Source: an uncultured Oscillospiraceae bacterium (GTDB taxonomy: Bacteria; Bacillota; Clostridia; Oscillospirales; Oscillospiraceae). Taken from it: a stretch of 53,144 nucleotides of DNA. Within the stretch, counting starts at the first letter, position 1. Every line of letters starts with the position of its first letter. The DNA lies in contig CANRFC010000018.1 in NCBI GenBank assembly GCA_947629795.1, positions 1 to 53,144 on the forward strand. Direction: 5' to 3'. Made by a program: the position numbers and the translations under genes. Below are positions 31,746 through 41,295 of the stretch, piece by piece. The notes below the pieces were generated by a model. The model had not been told where the DNA came from. It did no database searches and was given only the letters and a program-made list of their open reading frames with translations.

Positions 31746-34700
31746 TTGTACTTAAAAGCGCTGGAAATTCAAGGCTTCAAGAGCTTTCCCGACAAGACGG
31801 TGCTCTCCTTCGGAGAGGACATCACCGCTATTGTGGGACCCAATGGCTCCGGAAAATCCAATATCTCCGACGCCATCCGCTGGGTCATGGGGGAGCAGTC
31901 CACCCGGGCCCTCCGGGGGGGCAAGATGGAGGACGTCATCTTCGGCGGCACCGCCAAGCGCAAGCAGCTTGGCTTTGCCGAGGTGTCCCTGGTGCTGGAC
32001 AATACCGAGCACATCTTCCCCCATCTGGAGGAGAGCGAGGTCATGGTCACCCGGCGGTATTACCGCTCGGGAGAGAGCGAATACTACATCAACCGCCGCA
32101 GCGTGCGCCTGCGGGACGTCAACGAGCTGTTCATGGACACCGGTCTGGGCCGGGAGGGCTACTCCATCATCGGCCAGGGCAAGATCGACGAAATTTTGTC
32201 GGTCAAGTCCTCCGACCGGCGAGAGGTCTTTGAGGAGGCGGCGGGCATCTCCCGCTACCGCCACCGCAAGGAGGACGCCGAGCACAAGCTGGAGCGCACC
32301 GAGGAGAACCTGGTGCGCATCAACGACAAGATCGGGGAGCTGGAGCTCCAGGTGGAGCCCCTGAAGGTCTCCGCGGAGAAGGCAAAAAAATTCCTCATCC
32401 TCCGGGATGAGCTGCGCGCCCTGGAGATCTCCCTGTGGCTGGAGCAGCTGGAGCGCATCCGGACCAGCTCCATCAAGCTGCTCTCCGACTACGAAAACGC
32501 CGTGCGGCAGAAGGAAGAGGCCCAGGGCGAGGTGGAGAAGCTCTACGCCCAGGTGGAGGCCATTTCCGAGCAGATGCGCCAGAAGGAGATGGACGTGGAG
32601 GGCATCCGCTTTGAGATGATGGGCCGGCAGGCCGACGCCAACGAGTGTGAGAACGCCGTGGCGGTGCTCAAGGCCAACATCCGGAACAACCTGGAGAACA
32701 CCGACCGGCTCCAGCGGGAGCTGGAGGCCCAGCAGGGCCGGGCGGGGTCCATCGAGGCCCAGATCGGCCAGCGGCGGGAGCGGCTGGAGCAGATCGCCCG
32801 GGAGGCCCAGGCCCTCAGTGAAAAGCTCTCCGCCAAGCAGGCCCAGGCCGACGAGCTGGGCAAGAGCGCCGGCATCCTGGCCGGGGAGATGGAGACCCTG
32901 CGGCAGAAGGAGGCGGTGGAGACCGCCTCAGCTGCCGAGGCCAAGGCCCTCCTCTCCGCCCTGGCCGCCGCCGCCCAGGAGGTCATGGACCGGGACGCCG
33001 CGGTGCGCCAGGAGCTTGCCGCCGGGGAGGAGCGCCTGGAGGAGGTCACCGCCGAGCGGAAGGGGGCCCGGGAGGAGCTGGACCAGGCCAAGGAGGACCG
33101 GGACTCCATCAAAAATATCATCAGCGGCTACGCCCTGCGGCTGTCCAGCCGGAACCAGAAGCTCCAGGCCGCCGAGGAAAAGCACGTGAAGCTCCAGATG
33201 GACGCCAACGCCCTGGAGCAGCGCATCCATATGCTCGCCGAGATGGAGAAGCTCTACGAGGGCTACTCCAAGGCGGTGAAGCTCATCATGGGGGAGGCCC
33301 AGCGGGGCCAGATGAAGGGCATCCTGGGCCCGGTGGCCGGCCTTCTCCGGGTGGAGGGGCAGTACACCGTGGCCATCGAGACCGCCCTGGGCTCCGCCAT
33401 GCAGAACATCGTGGTGGAGCGGGAGGAGGACGGCAAGAACGCCATCCAGTACCTGAAGCGCCGGGATGCGGGCCGGTGTACCTTCCTGCCCCTGAACGCC
33501 ATCCGCCCCGCTGAGTTCAAGGAGAACGGGGTGGAGGACGAGCCCGGCTTTGTGGGCATGGGCGACGAGCTCATCTCCTGCGGAAAGAAGTACGAGACGG
33601 TGTTCTCCTACCTGCTGGGGCGCACCGTCATCGCCGAGGACATGGACACGGCCATCGCCATGGCCCGGCGGCACGGCCACCGGATGAAGATCGTCACCCT
33701 GGACGGCCAGGTCCTCAACCCCGGCGGGTCCATGACCGGCGGCTCGGCCTCCAAGACGGCGGGCATCCTGTCCCGCCAGGGGGAGCTGGAGCGGCTCCGG
33801 GAGCAGCAGGCGGGGCTGAATGAAAAGCTCGCCGCCGCCGGCAAGGAGCTGGAGGAGGCCAAGCGGGAGGTCACCGGCGCCCAGTATGAGATGGACGCCG
33901 CCCAGGCCCAGCAGCGCCAGCATGAGGACGACATCCTGAAGCTGGAGGAGCGGGTGAGCCACCTGGAACAGGCGGTGGCCGACCAGGAGCGGCACCGGGA
34001 CGAGCTCAAGGGGGAACTGGAGAGCCTGGCCCAGCGGGCAGAGCGCACCGAGACCGACACCGAGAACGCCCGGAAGCGCATCGAGGAGCTGGAGGGCTCC
34101 GCCGCCGCCCTGCGCTCTCAGGCCGAGGCCAAGGTCCAGGGCCAGAACGAGCTGCGGCTGAAAAATGAGACGGTCAACGCCCAGATGGCCGGGCTCAACG
34201 CCCAGATAGCCGCCCTGGACGCCGAGCGGGACGCCTCGGACAAGGCCCTCCGGGAGCTGGAAGAGCTCCGGGCCGACATGGTGGGAGACCGGGCCGACCG
34301 GGAGGAGCGCATCGCCCAATTGAAGGCCCAGAACGACGAGCTCAGCGCCCAGATCGCCGAGAAGGAGCAGACTTTGCAGGCCATCAAGGCCGAGTCCGCT
34401 GCCAAGCAGGCCGATATCGCCCGCCTCAACCGGGAGAAGCTGGACCTGGAGGGGGAGCGGACCAAGGCCGACAAGGCCAGCCGGGACAAGAACTCCGAGC
34501 TCCTCAACATGGAGCGGGAGGTCAGCGTGCTGGAGCAGAAGAAGGTCTCGGCCGAGATGGAGGAGAAGCAGATCCTGGATAAGCTCTGGGAGACCTACGA
34601 GCTCTCCCACGAGGCGGCCAAGGCCCAGCGGGTGGAGCTGGAGAGCGTCCCCAAGGCCCAGCGGCGGGTGGGGGAGCTCAAGCGCTCCATCGCCGCCCTG

Positions 34701-35318
34701 GGGAACATCAACCTGGACGCCATCGACGAGTTCCAGCGGGTCAACGAGCGCTACACCTACTTCTGCGACCAGCGGGGGGATGTGGAGACCGCCAAGGCCG
34801 ACCTGGAGAAGATCATCGCCGACGTGACCAAGGAGATGGAGAATATCTTCGCCGAGCAGTTCGGCAGGATCAACGAGGCCTTCCAGCAGACCTTCCTGGA
34901 GCTCTTCGGCGGCGGCAAGGCCACCCTGGAGCTGGAGGACCCCGACGATATCCTCAACTGCGGCATCGAGATCAAGGTCCAGCCCCCGGGGAAGAGTCTG
35001 AAGATCATCACCCTGCTCTCCGGCGGGGAGAAGGCCTTCGTGGCCATCGCCCTCTACTTCGCCATCCTGAAGGTCCGGCCCACCCCCTTCGTGGTGATGG
35101 ACGAGATCGAGGCCGCCCTGGACGACGCCAATGTGGCCCGGTTTGCCCGGTACATGCGGGGGATGTGCGATAAGACCCAGTTCATCGTCATCACCCACCG
35201 CCGGGGCACCATGGAGGAGGCCGACGTGCTCTACGGCGTGACCATGCAGGAGCAGGGGGTCAGCCGCATTTTGACCATCAACCTCAACGACGTGGAGAGG
35301 GAGCTGAATATCAAATGA
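31746..35318 (+). CDS. smc: Chromosome segregation protein SMC
   Basis: ATPase that compacts and segregates the chromosome with ScpA/ScpB. 1190 residues: Walker A GPNGSGKSN (31-39), two long coiled-coil arms around a hinge (about 515-650, with ILGPVAGLL and GGSMTGGSA), then the C-terminal head with signature LLSGGEKAF (about 1089) and Walker B VVMDEIEAALDD (about 1115). The frame opens earlier, but GAGGTG 6 nt before the TTG at 31746 gives the family start YLKALEIQGFKSF. Overlaps the next gene by 4 nt. Confidence 0.97.
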   Translation: MYLKALEIQGFKSFPDKTVLSFGEDITAIVGPNGSGKSNISDAIRWVMGEQSTRALRGGKMEDVIFGGTAKRKQLGFAEVSLVLDNTEHIFPHLEESEVMVTRRYYRSGESEYYINRRSVRLRDVNELFMDTGLGREGYSIIGQGKIDEILSVKSSDRREVFEEAAGISRYRHRKEDAEHKLERTEENLVRINDKIGELELQVEPLKVSAEKAKKFLILRDELRALEISLWLEQLERIRTSSIKLLSDYENAVRQKEEAQGEVEKLYAQVEAISEQMRQKEMDVEGIRFEMMGRQADANECENAVAVLKANIRNNLENTDRLQRELEAQQGRAGSIEAQIGQRRERLEQIAREAQALSEKLSAKQAQADELGKSAGILAGEMETLRQKEAVETASAAEAKALLSALAAAAQEVMDRDAAVRQELAAGEERLEEVTAERKGAREELDQAKEDRDSIKNIISGYALRLSSRNQKLQAAEEKHVKLQMDANALEQRIHMLAEMEKLYEGYSKAVKLIMGEAQRGQMKGILGPVAGLLRVEGQYTVAIETALGSAMQNIVVEREEDGKNAIQYLKRRDAGRCTFLPLNAIRPAEFKENGVEDEPGFVGMGDELISCGKKYETVFSYLLGRTVIAEDMDTAIAMARRHGHRMKIVTLDGQVLNPGGSMTGGSASKTAGILSRQGELERLREQQAGLNEKLAAAGKELEEAKREVTGAQYEMDAAQAQQRQHEDDILKLEERVSHLEQAVADQERHRDELKGELESLAQRAERTETDTENARKRIEELEGSAAALRSQAEAKVQGQNELRLKNETVNAQMAGLNAQIAALDAERDASDKALRELEELRADMVGDRADREERIAQLKAQNDELSAQIAEKEQTLQAIKAESAAKQADIARLNREKLDLEGERTKADKASRDKNSELLNMEREVSVLEQKKVSAEMEEKQILDKLWETYELSHEAAKAQRVELESVPKAQRRVGELKRSIAALGNINLDAIDEFQRVNERYTYFCDQRGDVETAKADLEKIIADVTKEMENIFAEQFGRINEAFQQTFLELFGGGKATLELEDPDDILNCGIEIKVQPPGKSLKIITLLSGGEKAFVAIALYFAILKVRPTPFVVMDEIEAALDDANVARFARYMRGMCDKTQFIVITHRRGTMEEADVLYGVTMQEQGVSRILTINLNDVERELNIK

Positions 35319-35572
35319 AGAGCCGGAGCCTGCGGGAGAAGAAAAGCATCCTCCAGGGGGCCCTCTGGGTCTTTGCGGGGCTGATGCTCCTGTCCGTGCT
35401 GTCCCGTTCTTGGCTGGTCATCGGGCTGGGAGCGGCGGTGGGGGCGGTTTTCTGCATCCTGTTCTGGCGGTGGTGGCGGTGCCCTCACTGCGGGAAGAGC
35501 CTGGCCCGGTTAGGAGAGCAGGGGGACTTCTGCACCCGCTGCGGCGAGGCCATCGACTGGGACAAAAAGTGA
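35315..35572 (+). CDS. Small membrane protein with C-terminal zinc ribbon
   Basis: 85 residues: basic N-terminus, two short membrane helices (about 11-48), then a zinc ribbon with CPHC and CTRC knuckles spaced by 15 residues. Its ATG overlaps the smc stop (ATGA), and ftsY follows 18 nt later, so it is co-expressed with the SMC and SRP-receptor genes. Function unknown. Confidence 0.82.
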   Translation: MKSRSLREKKSILQGALWVFAGLMLLSVLSRSWLVIGLGAAVGAVFCILFWRWWRCPHCGKSLARLGEQGDFCTRCGEAIDWDKK

Positions 35573-35590
35573 GACCGGAGGGAAACGCGC

Positions 35591-36490
35591 ATGGGCTTTT
35601 TTGAGAAGATCCGCCAGGGGCTGAACAGGACCCGGGAGAACATCGGGCACTCCTTTGACCAGCTCTTTGCCGGGGAACTGAACGACGATTTCTACGACGA
35701 GCTGGAGGAGACCCTGATCCTCTCGGACATGGGGGCAGAGACCGCCCTGGAGGTCAGCGACGAGTTGCGCCGCCGGTGCAGGGAGGAGAAGATCAAGACC
35801 GCTGCCGAGGCCCGGGACGTGCTGAAAGAGGTCCTTATTGAGATGCTGGAGGTGGGGGACGCCGGCCTGGCGCTGGAGAACACCCCCGCCGTGGTCCTCT
35901 TCATCGGGGTCAACGGGGTGGGGAAGACCACCACCATCGGCAAGCTGGCCGCCCGGCTCAAGGCAGAGGGCAAGCGGGTGCTGCTGTGCGCCGGGGACAC
36001 CTTCCGGGCCGCCGCCGCCGACCAGCTTGAAATTTGGGCGGGCCGGGCCGGGGTGGAGATCGTCCGCCAGCACGAGGGGGCCGACCCCGCCGCCGTGGTC
36101 TTTGACGCCATGAGCGCCGCCAAGGCCCGGAGGGCCGACGCGGTGCTGGTGGACACCGCCGGGCGGCTCCACAACAAGCAGAACCTGATGAACGAGCTGG
36201 GGAAGATCTCCCGGGTCATCGACCGGGAGCTGCCGGGAGCCAGCCGGGAGACCTTGCTGGTGCTGGACGCCACCACCGGGCAGAACGGGCTCATCCAGGC
36301 CCGGCAGTTCAAGGAGTCCGCCGGGCTCACCGGGGTGGTGCTCACCAAGCTGGACGGCACCGCCAAGGGGGGCATCGTCATCGCCATCGCCAAGGAATTG
36401 GGCGTGCCGGTGAAGTTTGTGGGCGTGGGCGAGGGCGTGGACGACCTGACCCCCTTCGACGCCAAGGAGTTCGTGGAGGCACTGCTGTAA
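35591..36490 (+). CDS. ftsY: Signal recognition particle receptor FtsY
   Basis: GTPase that docks SRP-ribosome complexes at the membrane. 299 residues: N domain (helical, about 1-90), then the G domain with P-loop GVNGVGKTT (106-114), DTFRAAAADQLE, DTAGRLHNK and TKLDGTAKGG. There is no long acidic A domain, as usual in Firmicutes. Downstream of smc as in Bacillus. rph begins 14 nt later. Confidence 0.96.
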   Translation: MGFFEKIRQGLNRTRENIGHSFDQLFAGELNDDFYDELEETLILSDMGAETALEVSDELRRRCREEKIKTAAEARDVLKEVLIEMLEVGDAGLALENTPAVVLFIGVNGVGKTTTIGKLAARLKAEGKRVLLCAGDTFRAAAADQLEIWAGRAGVEIVRQHEGADPAAVVFDAMSAAKARRADAVLVDTAGRLHNKQNLMNELGKISRVIDRELPGASRETLLVLDATTGQNGLIQARQFKESAGLTGVVLTKLDGTAKGGIVIAIAKELGVPVKFVGVGEGVDDLTPFDAKEFVEALL

Positions 36491-36503
36491 GGAGGAAACC
36501 GAA

Positions 36504-37220
36504 ATGTCCCGTATTGACGGAAGAAAAAATGACGAGCTGCGGCCCATAGAGATCATCCCCGGCATCAACAAATTTGCCGAGGGGTCCTGTCTCATCCGCT
36601 GCGGCAATACCCATGTGCTGTGCTGCGCCAGCGTGGAGGAGCGCACCCCGCCCCACGTCCCCGAGGGGGAGGGCTGGGTCACCGCCGAGTACTCCATGCT
36701 CCCCCGGGCCAACCGGGAGCGTTCCAAGCGGGATATCGCCAAGCTGAAGCTCTCCCCCAGGAGCGCGGAAATTCAACGGCTGGTGGGCCGGTCCCTCCGG
36801 GCCTGTGTGGACAGGAAAAAGCTGGGGGAGCGGACCGTCACCGTGGACTGCGACGTGCTCCAGGGGGACGGCGGCACCCGCACCGCCAGCGTCACCGGGG
36901 GCTTCGTGGCCCTGTCTCTGGCCCTCTACAAGCTGGTGCAGGAGGGGGTTTTGACGGAAATGCCTCTCATCGACTGTGTCGCCGCCGTATCGGCGGGCAT
37001 TGTGGACGATGAGCTGCTGCTGGACCTGTGCTACGAGGAGGATTCCGCCGCCCAGGTGGACCTGAACTGCGTGATGACCGGCTCGGGGAAGCTGGTGGAG
37101 CTCCAGGGCACCGGGGAGGGCAGGGCCTTCACCATTGAGGAGCAGCGAGCCCTGGTGGACCTGTGCGCCAAGGGCATCAAAGAGATCCAGGCTATTCAGA
37201 AAAAGACGTTGGAGGGGTAA
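36504..37220 (+). CDS. rph: Ribonuclease PH
   Basis: Phosphorolytic 3'-5' exonuclease that trims tRNA 3' ends. 238 residues with the N-terminal RIDGRKNDELRP motif, the phosphate-binding GDGGTRTASVTGG segment and the acidic active-site residues in DCDVLQGDGG. AAGGAGGA precedes the ATG. Followed by a small membrane protein gene, rdgB and yhbY in one run. Confidence 0.95.
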   Translation: MSRIDGRKNDELRPIEIIPGINKFAEGSCLIRCGNTHVLCCASVEERTPPHVPEGEGWVTAEYSMLPRANRERSKRDIAKLKLSPRSAEIQRLVGRSLRACVDRKKLGERTVTVDCDVLQGDGGTRTASVTGGFVALSLALYKLVQEGVLTEMPLIDCVAAVSAGIVDDELLLDLCYEEDSAAQVDLNCVMTGSGKLVELQGTGEGRAFTIEEQRALVDLCAKGIKEIQAIQKKTLEG

Positions 37221-37223
37221 AAA

Positions 37224-37508
37224 GTGACACAATTTTTTGAGATGGTGATGCTTCTTTGTTTTGGAGCCTCTTGGCCCTTCAATATCCTTCGTTCCTATCG
37301 TTCCCGAACGGCCAAAGGGAAGAGCCTGGTTTTCTCGGTGCTGGTCATGGTGGGCTATATCAGTGGACTGTTGGGCAAGTTCCAGAGCGGCAACATCACC
37401 TATGTGGTAGCCTTCTATGTGCTGGACCTGGTCATGGTGGGGATCGATTTTGTCCTGACCCTCCGGAACCGGGCCCTGGACAGGGCGGAGGAGGCGGCAA
37501 AGGCATGA
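37224..37508 (+). CDS. Small PQ-loop/SemiSWEET-like membrane protein
   Basis: 94 residues with three membrane helices (about 4-22, 34-50 and 58-80). The stretch FGASWPFNILRSYRSRTAKG, with a Pro at the end of helix 1 and a basic turn, resembles the PQ-loop/SemiSWEET half-transporter plan, although the exact PQ pair is absent. GTG start at 37224 after GGAGGGG. It sits between rph and rdgB and its stop overlaps the rdgB start. Substrate unknown. Confidence 0.72.
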   Translation: MTQFFEMVMLLCFGASWPFNILRSYRSRTAKGKSLVFSVLVMVGYISGLLGKFQSGNITYVVAFYVLDLVMVGIDFVLTLRNRALDRAEEAAKA

Positions 37509-38095
37509 AGATGGTCCTTGCCAGCAAGAACGCTCACAAGCTCGCCGAGATGGCGGCCATCCTCTCCCAGGTGGGCATCGAGGTGGTACTGGAGTCCGAC
37601 GTGGGCGCCGACGTGGAGGTGGAGGAGACCGGGACCACCTTCGAGGAAAACGCGGCGCTGAAGGCCAAAGCAGTGATGGAGGCCACCGGCCTGCCCGCCA
37701 TCGCCGACGATTCGGGGCTGTGCGTCACCGCCCTGGGGGGCGGCCCGGGAGTGTTCTCCGCCCGCTACGGCGGAGAGGGTCTCACCGACAAGGACCGCTA
37801 TGAGCTGGTGCTCTCCGGCCTGTCGGGACAGATCGACCGCAGCGCCAGGTTCGTCTCCTGCATCTGCTGCGCCTTCCCCAACGGGGATACGGTCACCGCC
37901 CGGGGAGAGTGCCCGGGGCTCATCACCTACGCGCCCAGGGGAGAGGACGGGTTCGGCTACGACCCCATCTTCCTGGTGCCTGAGAAGCGCAAGACCTTCG
38001 CCCAGATGACCGCGGAGGAGAAGAACGCCATCTCCCACCGGGGGGTTGCCCTGCAAAAATTCAAGGTGGAATTGGAGAAATACCTCAATGGCTGA
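37505..38095 (+). CDS. rdgB: XTP/dITP diphosphatase (RdgB/HAM1 family)
   Basis: Hydrolyses non-canonical purine triphosphates to monophosphates, keeping inosine and xanthosine out of nucleic acids. 196 residues with LASKNAHKLAEM at the N-terminus, TFEENAALKA, ADDSGLCVTALGG, GFGYDPIF and ISHRGVAL. The frame starts earlier out of the rph region, but the ATG at 37505 gives the family N-terminus and overlaps the previous stop. Overlaps yhbY by 8 nt. Confidence 0.95.
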   Translation: MKMVLASKNAHKLAEMAAILSQVGIEVVLESDVGADVEVEETGTTFEENAALKAKAVMEATGLPAIADDSGLCVTALGGGPGVFSARYGGEGLTDKDRYELVLSGLSGQIDRSARFVSCICCAFPNGDTVTARGECPGLITYAPRGEDGFGYDPIFLVPEKRKTFAQMTAEEKNAISHRGVALQKFKVELEKYLNG

Positions 38096-38396
38096 CTTGA
38101 CAAGTAAGCAGCGGGCCCAACTGCGGGCCCTGGCAAATGCCCTGGAGCCCATTGTCCACATCGGCAAGGGGGACCTGGGAGAGAACCTGGTCCAACAGGC
38201 CGACGAGGCCCTGGAGGCCCGGGAGCTGGTGAAGTGCCGGGTGCTGGAGACCTCCCTTCTGAGCCCCAAGGAGGCTGCCCAGGCGCTCTCCCAGGCCACC
38301 CGCAGCGAGGTGGTCCAGGTCATCGGCACCAAGTTCATCCTCTACCGTCCCAGCCACAAAAAGGACAAGAAGGACAAGATCATCCTGGTGAAATAG
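38088..38396 (+). CDS. yhbY: YhbY/CRM-domain ribosome assembly RNA-binding protein
   Basis: 102-residue CRM-domain protein of the YhbY/YqeI family, which associates with pre-50S particles. Visible marks are LTSKQRAQLRALA, a GKGDL loop (a GxxG RNA-binding loop) and the C-terminal strand VIGTKFILYRPS with a Lys-rich tail. The start at 38088 overlaps rdgB by 8 nt. Next is nadD, as in the Bacillus yqeI-nadD-yqeK cluster. Confidence 0.92.
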   Translation: MADLTSKQRAQLRALANALEPIVHIGKGDLGENLVQQADEALEARELVKCRVLETSLLSPKEAAQALSQATRSEVVQVIGTKFILYRPSHKKDKKDKIILVK

Positions 38397-38465
38397 CAGC
38401 TATCCCACACTTTTCGTAAGAGACGCCGCCCCGGACCGGAGGCGGAAAACAAAGGAGTGGTCGGT

Positions 38466-39662
38466 ATGCGCATCGGCATCTACGGAGGGACCTTCGATCC
38501 GCCCCACCTGGGGCACAGCTCGGCAGCCAAGGCTGCCGCGGAGGCGCTGGAGCTGGACAGGCTCCTCCTTGTCCCCGCCAAGGTCCCGCCCCATAAGCGG
38601 CTCTCGGAGAACAGCGCCTCCCCGGAGCAGCGGCTGGAGATGACCCGCATCCTGGCCGACGGCCTTCTCCCCCAGGGCAGGGCCCAGGCCGACGGCCTGG
38701 AGCTGGCCCGGGAGGGGATGAGCTACACCTCGGACACCCTCCGGGAGATGAAGGCGCGCTATCCCGACGATGAGCTGTGGCTGCTGATGGGCACCGATAT
38801 GTTCATGACCCTCCAGGACTGGCATGAGCCGGAGGTCATCCTGTCCCTGGCGGGGGTGGCCGCCTTCCGGCGCAGCGGGGAGGACAGCCCGCAGGCTATG
38901 GAGGCCCAGGCCGCCCGCCTGCGGGAGGACTTCGGGGCCCGGGTGCGCCTGGTGGAGCTCCCCCGGATCCGGGAGGTCTCCTCCACCCAGGTCCGTCAGG
39001 CTCTGGCCAAGGGTGAGGCTCCGGAGGTGCCCCTGCCGGTGTACGGCTATATTCTTCGGGATCAACTTTATGGAACAAATGCCGATCTGAAACGTCTAAC
39101 GGATGATGAACTCAGAGCCTGCTCTCTGTCCATGGTCTACGCCAAGCGCCACGCCCACATCCTGGGGGTGGAAAAGACGGCGGTGGAGCTGGCGGAGCGC
39201 TGGGGGGCCGACCCCGAACTGGCCCGGCGGGCGGGCATCCTTCATGACTGTACGAAATATTTGAACCTGGAAGAGCAGTTGCAAATCTGCCGGAAATATG
39301 GTATCGTATTGGACGATTTGGAGCGGGAGAGCGCCAAGCTCCTCCACTCCAAGACCGGCGCCGCCCTGGCCAGGTATGTCTACGGCCAGCCGGAGGAGGT
39401 ATACTGGGCCATCTTCTGGCACACCACCGGCAAGGCGGATATGAGCCTATTGGAAAAGATCGTGTACTTAGCCGACTACATGGAACCCAACCGGGACTTC
39501 GACGGCGTGGACAAGCTGCGCAAGCTGTGTTACACCGACCTGGACGCCGCCCTGGCCCTGGGACTGGATATGAGCATCGCCGACCTCACCGAGCGTGGGG
39601 TCCCCATCCACAAAAATACCCAGGGAGCCAGAGACTGGCTGACCCGCCACGGGAAAGGATAA
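38466..39662 (+). CDS. nadD: NadD-YqeK fusion: nicotinate-nucleotide adenylyltransferase plus HD hydrolase
   Basis: 398 residues holding two enzymes that are separate in Bacillus. Residues 1-200 are NadD, which makes deamido-NAD: GGTFDPPHLGH near the N-terminus and VSSTQVRQAL near 180. Residues about 212-398 are YqeK, an HD-domain protein (HAHILGVEKTA, then ILHDCTKYLN with the HD pair, and YLADYMEPNRDF); family members split diadenosine tetraphosphate. The start is the ATG at 38466; a GTG at 38457 lies inside the AAAGGAGTGG ribosome-binding site. Codons are AT-richer around the junction at 39050-39110. Confidence 0.95.
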   Translation: MRIGIYGGTFDPPHLGHSSAAKAAAEALELDRLLLVPAKVPPHKRLSENSASPEQRLEMTRILADGLLPQGRAQADGLELAREGMSYTSDTLREMKARYPDDELWLLMGTDMFMTLQDWHEPEVILSLAGVAAFRRSGEDSPQAMEAQAARLREDFGARVRLVELPRIREVSSTQVRQALAKGEAPEVPLPVYGYILRDQLYGTNADLKRLTDDELRACSLSMVYAKRHAHILGVEKTAVELAERWGADPELARRAGILHDCTKYLNLEEQLQICRKYGIVLDDLERESAKLLHSKTGAALARYVYGQPEEVYWAIFWHTTGKADMSLLEKIVYLADYMEPNRDFDGVDKLRKLCYTDLDAALALGLDMSIADLTERGVPIHKNTQGARDWLTRHGKG

Positions 39663-39672
39663 TCGGACGCCT

Positions 39673-41277
39673 ATGAGCCAAAATAGAGAGACAAAGGGCG
39701 GCAAGCGCCTGCAAAAGACCCAGGGCACGGCCAAAAAGACGGCCGCGCCCAAAAAGGCCGCTCCGGCCAAGAAGGGGAGGCCCGGCGCTGCCCCGGCGGG
39801 GAAGAGGAGCTTTTTTCAGAGCAGGATCTTCTTCGCTCTGACCATCATCGCCGCCATCATTGTGGCCGCCTTCATCTTCTGGGAGCTCTTCTCGGCGCCC
39901 CCCAAGGTGCCCCCTGTGGACTTGCCCCCGGAGGTCACCACCACCGTGGACCCCAACACCGGCGCCGAGGTGGAGGTCACCATCGAGCCCACCGGCACCC
40001 CTCGGCCCGACCAGCGCAAGGAGTTCTATACCTTCCTGCTGGTGGGCCAGGATACCTACGGCGGCGGCAATACCGACACCATGATGCTGGCGGCCTACAA
40101 TGTGCCTGAGCAGACCCTGCATGTCATGAGCCTGCCCCGGGACACCTATGTCAACTACAACGGAAATAAAGTGCTCCTCAACTCGGTCTACAACCGGGCG
40201 GGAGGCAAGAAGAAGTCCGATGTGGCCATCGCCGCCCTGAAGAAAGAGGTGGGCGATCTCACCGGCGTGTATCCCAACTACTATGTGATCATCCAGTGGG
40301 AGGCTCTGGGCGAGCTGGTGGACGCCATCGACGGGGTGGACTACGAGGTCCCCGCCCGGATGTATTACAACGACCTGTCCCAGAACTTCAAGATCGACCT
40401 CCAGCCCGGCATGCAGCACATGAACGGCAGCAAGGCCATGCAGCTGGTGCGCTGGCGGAAGAACTCCGACGACAAGGGCAACTCCTTCGGCGGCTACTCC
40501 AACGGCGACCTGGGCCGCATCCAGACCCAGCAGAGCTTTATGAAGGCGGTCATCAAGAAGTGCCTCCAGCCCACGGTGCTGCTGCCCAACCTGACCTCCT
40601 ATATCGACATCTTCCAGAAGAATGTGGTCACCGACCTGTCCGCCTCCGACCTGACCTACTTTGTGAAATCCGCTGTGGGCGGGCTGAACATGGACAATGT
40701 GGAATTTGTCACCATGCCCAACCGGGGCGCGGGAGACGCCCACCTGGTGCCCGTGGCCGATGAGCTGCTGGAGCTTGTCAACGAGAAGTTCAACCCCTAT
40801 GACGAGCCCATCGTCCGCTCTGAGCTGGACATCGTCACCTCCAGCGCCAGCACCAAGCCCAACACGGGGACCGGGACCATCCACACCACCGCGCCCTCGG
40901 CCAAGCCCTCGACGACGCCCAAGCCCACCACGTCGGCCAAGCCCTCGGTCAAGCCCACAGAGAGCCCTGACCCGGAGGAGAGCCCGGAGGAGAGCAGCGA
41001 CGTGCTCCTGCCCCCTGACGCCACGGGTACGGTCAAGCCCTCCGGCTCACCCAAACCCTCGGGTTCCCCCAGACCTTCGGGTTCCCCCAGGCCCACCAGC
41101 TCGGCGCGGCCCACCTCGTCGGCCAGGCCTACCCACAGCGAGCCTCCGGCGGAGAGCGAGACCCCGGAGCCCACCCCCTCGGCCAGGCCCACCGCCACCC
41201 CCAAGCCGGAACCCACCCCGGAGCCCACTCCGGAACCCACCCCCGACGACGCGCCCCTGCTTCCTCCGGGGGCCTGA
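39673..41277 (+). CDS. LytR-CpsA-Psr family protein with long Pro/Ser/Thr tail
   Basis: LCP enzymes attach phosphate-linked polymers such as teichoic acids to peptidoglycan. 534 residues: a Lys/Ala-rich cytoplasmic N-terminus (1-50), one membrane helix (about 53-75), the LCP domain (about 115-290) with LPRDTYV and the RWRKNSDDKG...DLGRIQTQQ segment carrying conserved Arg/Asp residues, then a 140-residue low-complexity tail of [12 protein letters not shown] and PEPTPEP units. The tail probably spans the wall. Situated between nadD-yqeK and rsfS, as in Bacillus relatives. Confidence 0.93.
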   Translation: MSQNRETKGGKRLQKTQGTAKKTAAPKKAAPAKKGRPGAAPAGKRSFFQSRIFFALTIIAAIIVAAFIFWELFSAPPKVPPVDLPPEVTTTVDPNTGAEVEVTIEPTGTPRPDQRKEFYTFLLVGQDTYGGGNTDTMMLAAYNVPEQTLHVMSLPRDTYVNYNGNKVLLNSVYNRAGGKKKSDVAIAALKKEVGDLTGVYPNYYVIIQWEALGELVDAIDGVDYEVPARMYYNDLSQNFKIDLQPGMQHMNGSKAMQLVRWRKNSDDKGNSFGGYSNGDLGRIQTQQSFMKAVIKKCLQPTVLLPNLTSYIDIFQKNVVTDLSASDLTYFVKSAVGGLNMDNVEFVTMPNRGAGDAHLVPVADELLELVNEKFNPYDEPIVRSELDIVTSSASTKPNTGTGTIHTTAPSAKPSTTPKPTTSAKPSVKPTESPDPEESPEESSDVLLPPDATGTVKPSGSPKPSGSPRPSGSPRPTSSARPTSSARPTHSEPPAESETPEPTPSARPTATPKPEPTPEPTPEPTPDDAPLLPPGA

Positions 41278-41295
41278 GAAAAGGAGAAACTGCCT

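Noticed and set aside
32928-35198. Long minus-strand open frame inside smc
   Set aside because: Shadow of the GC-rich SMC coiled coil; low-complexity Leu/Gly/His composition and no homology that I can see.
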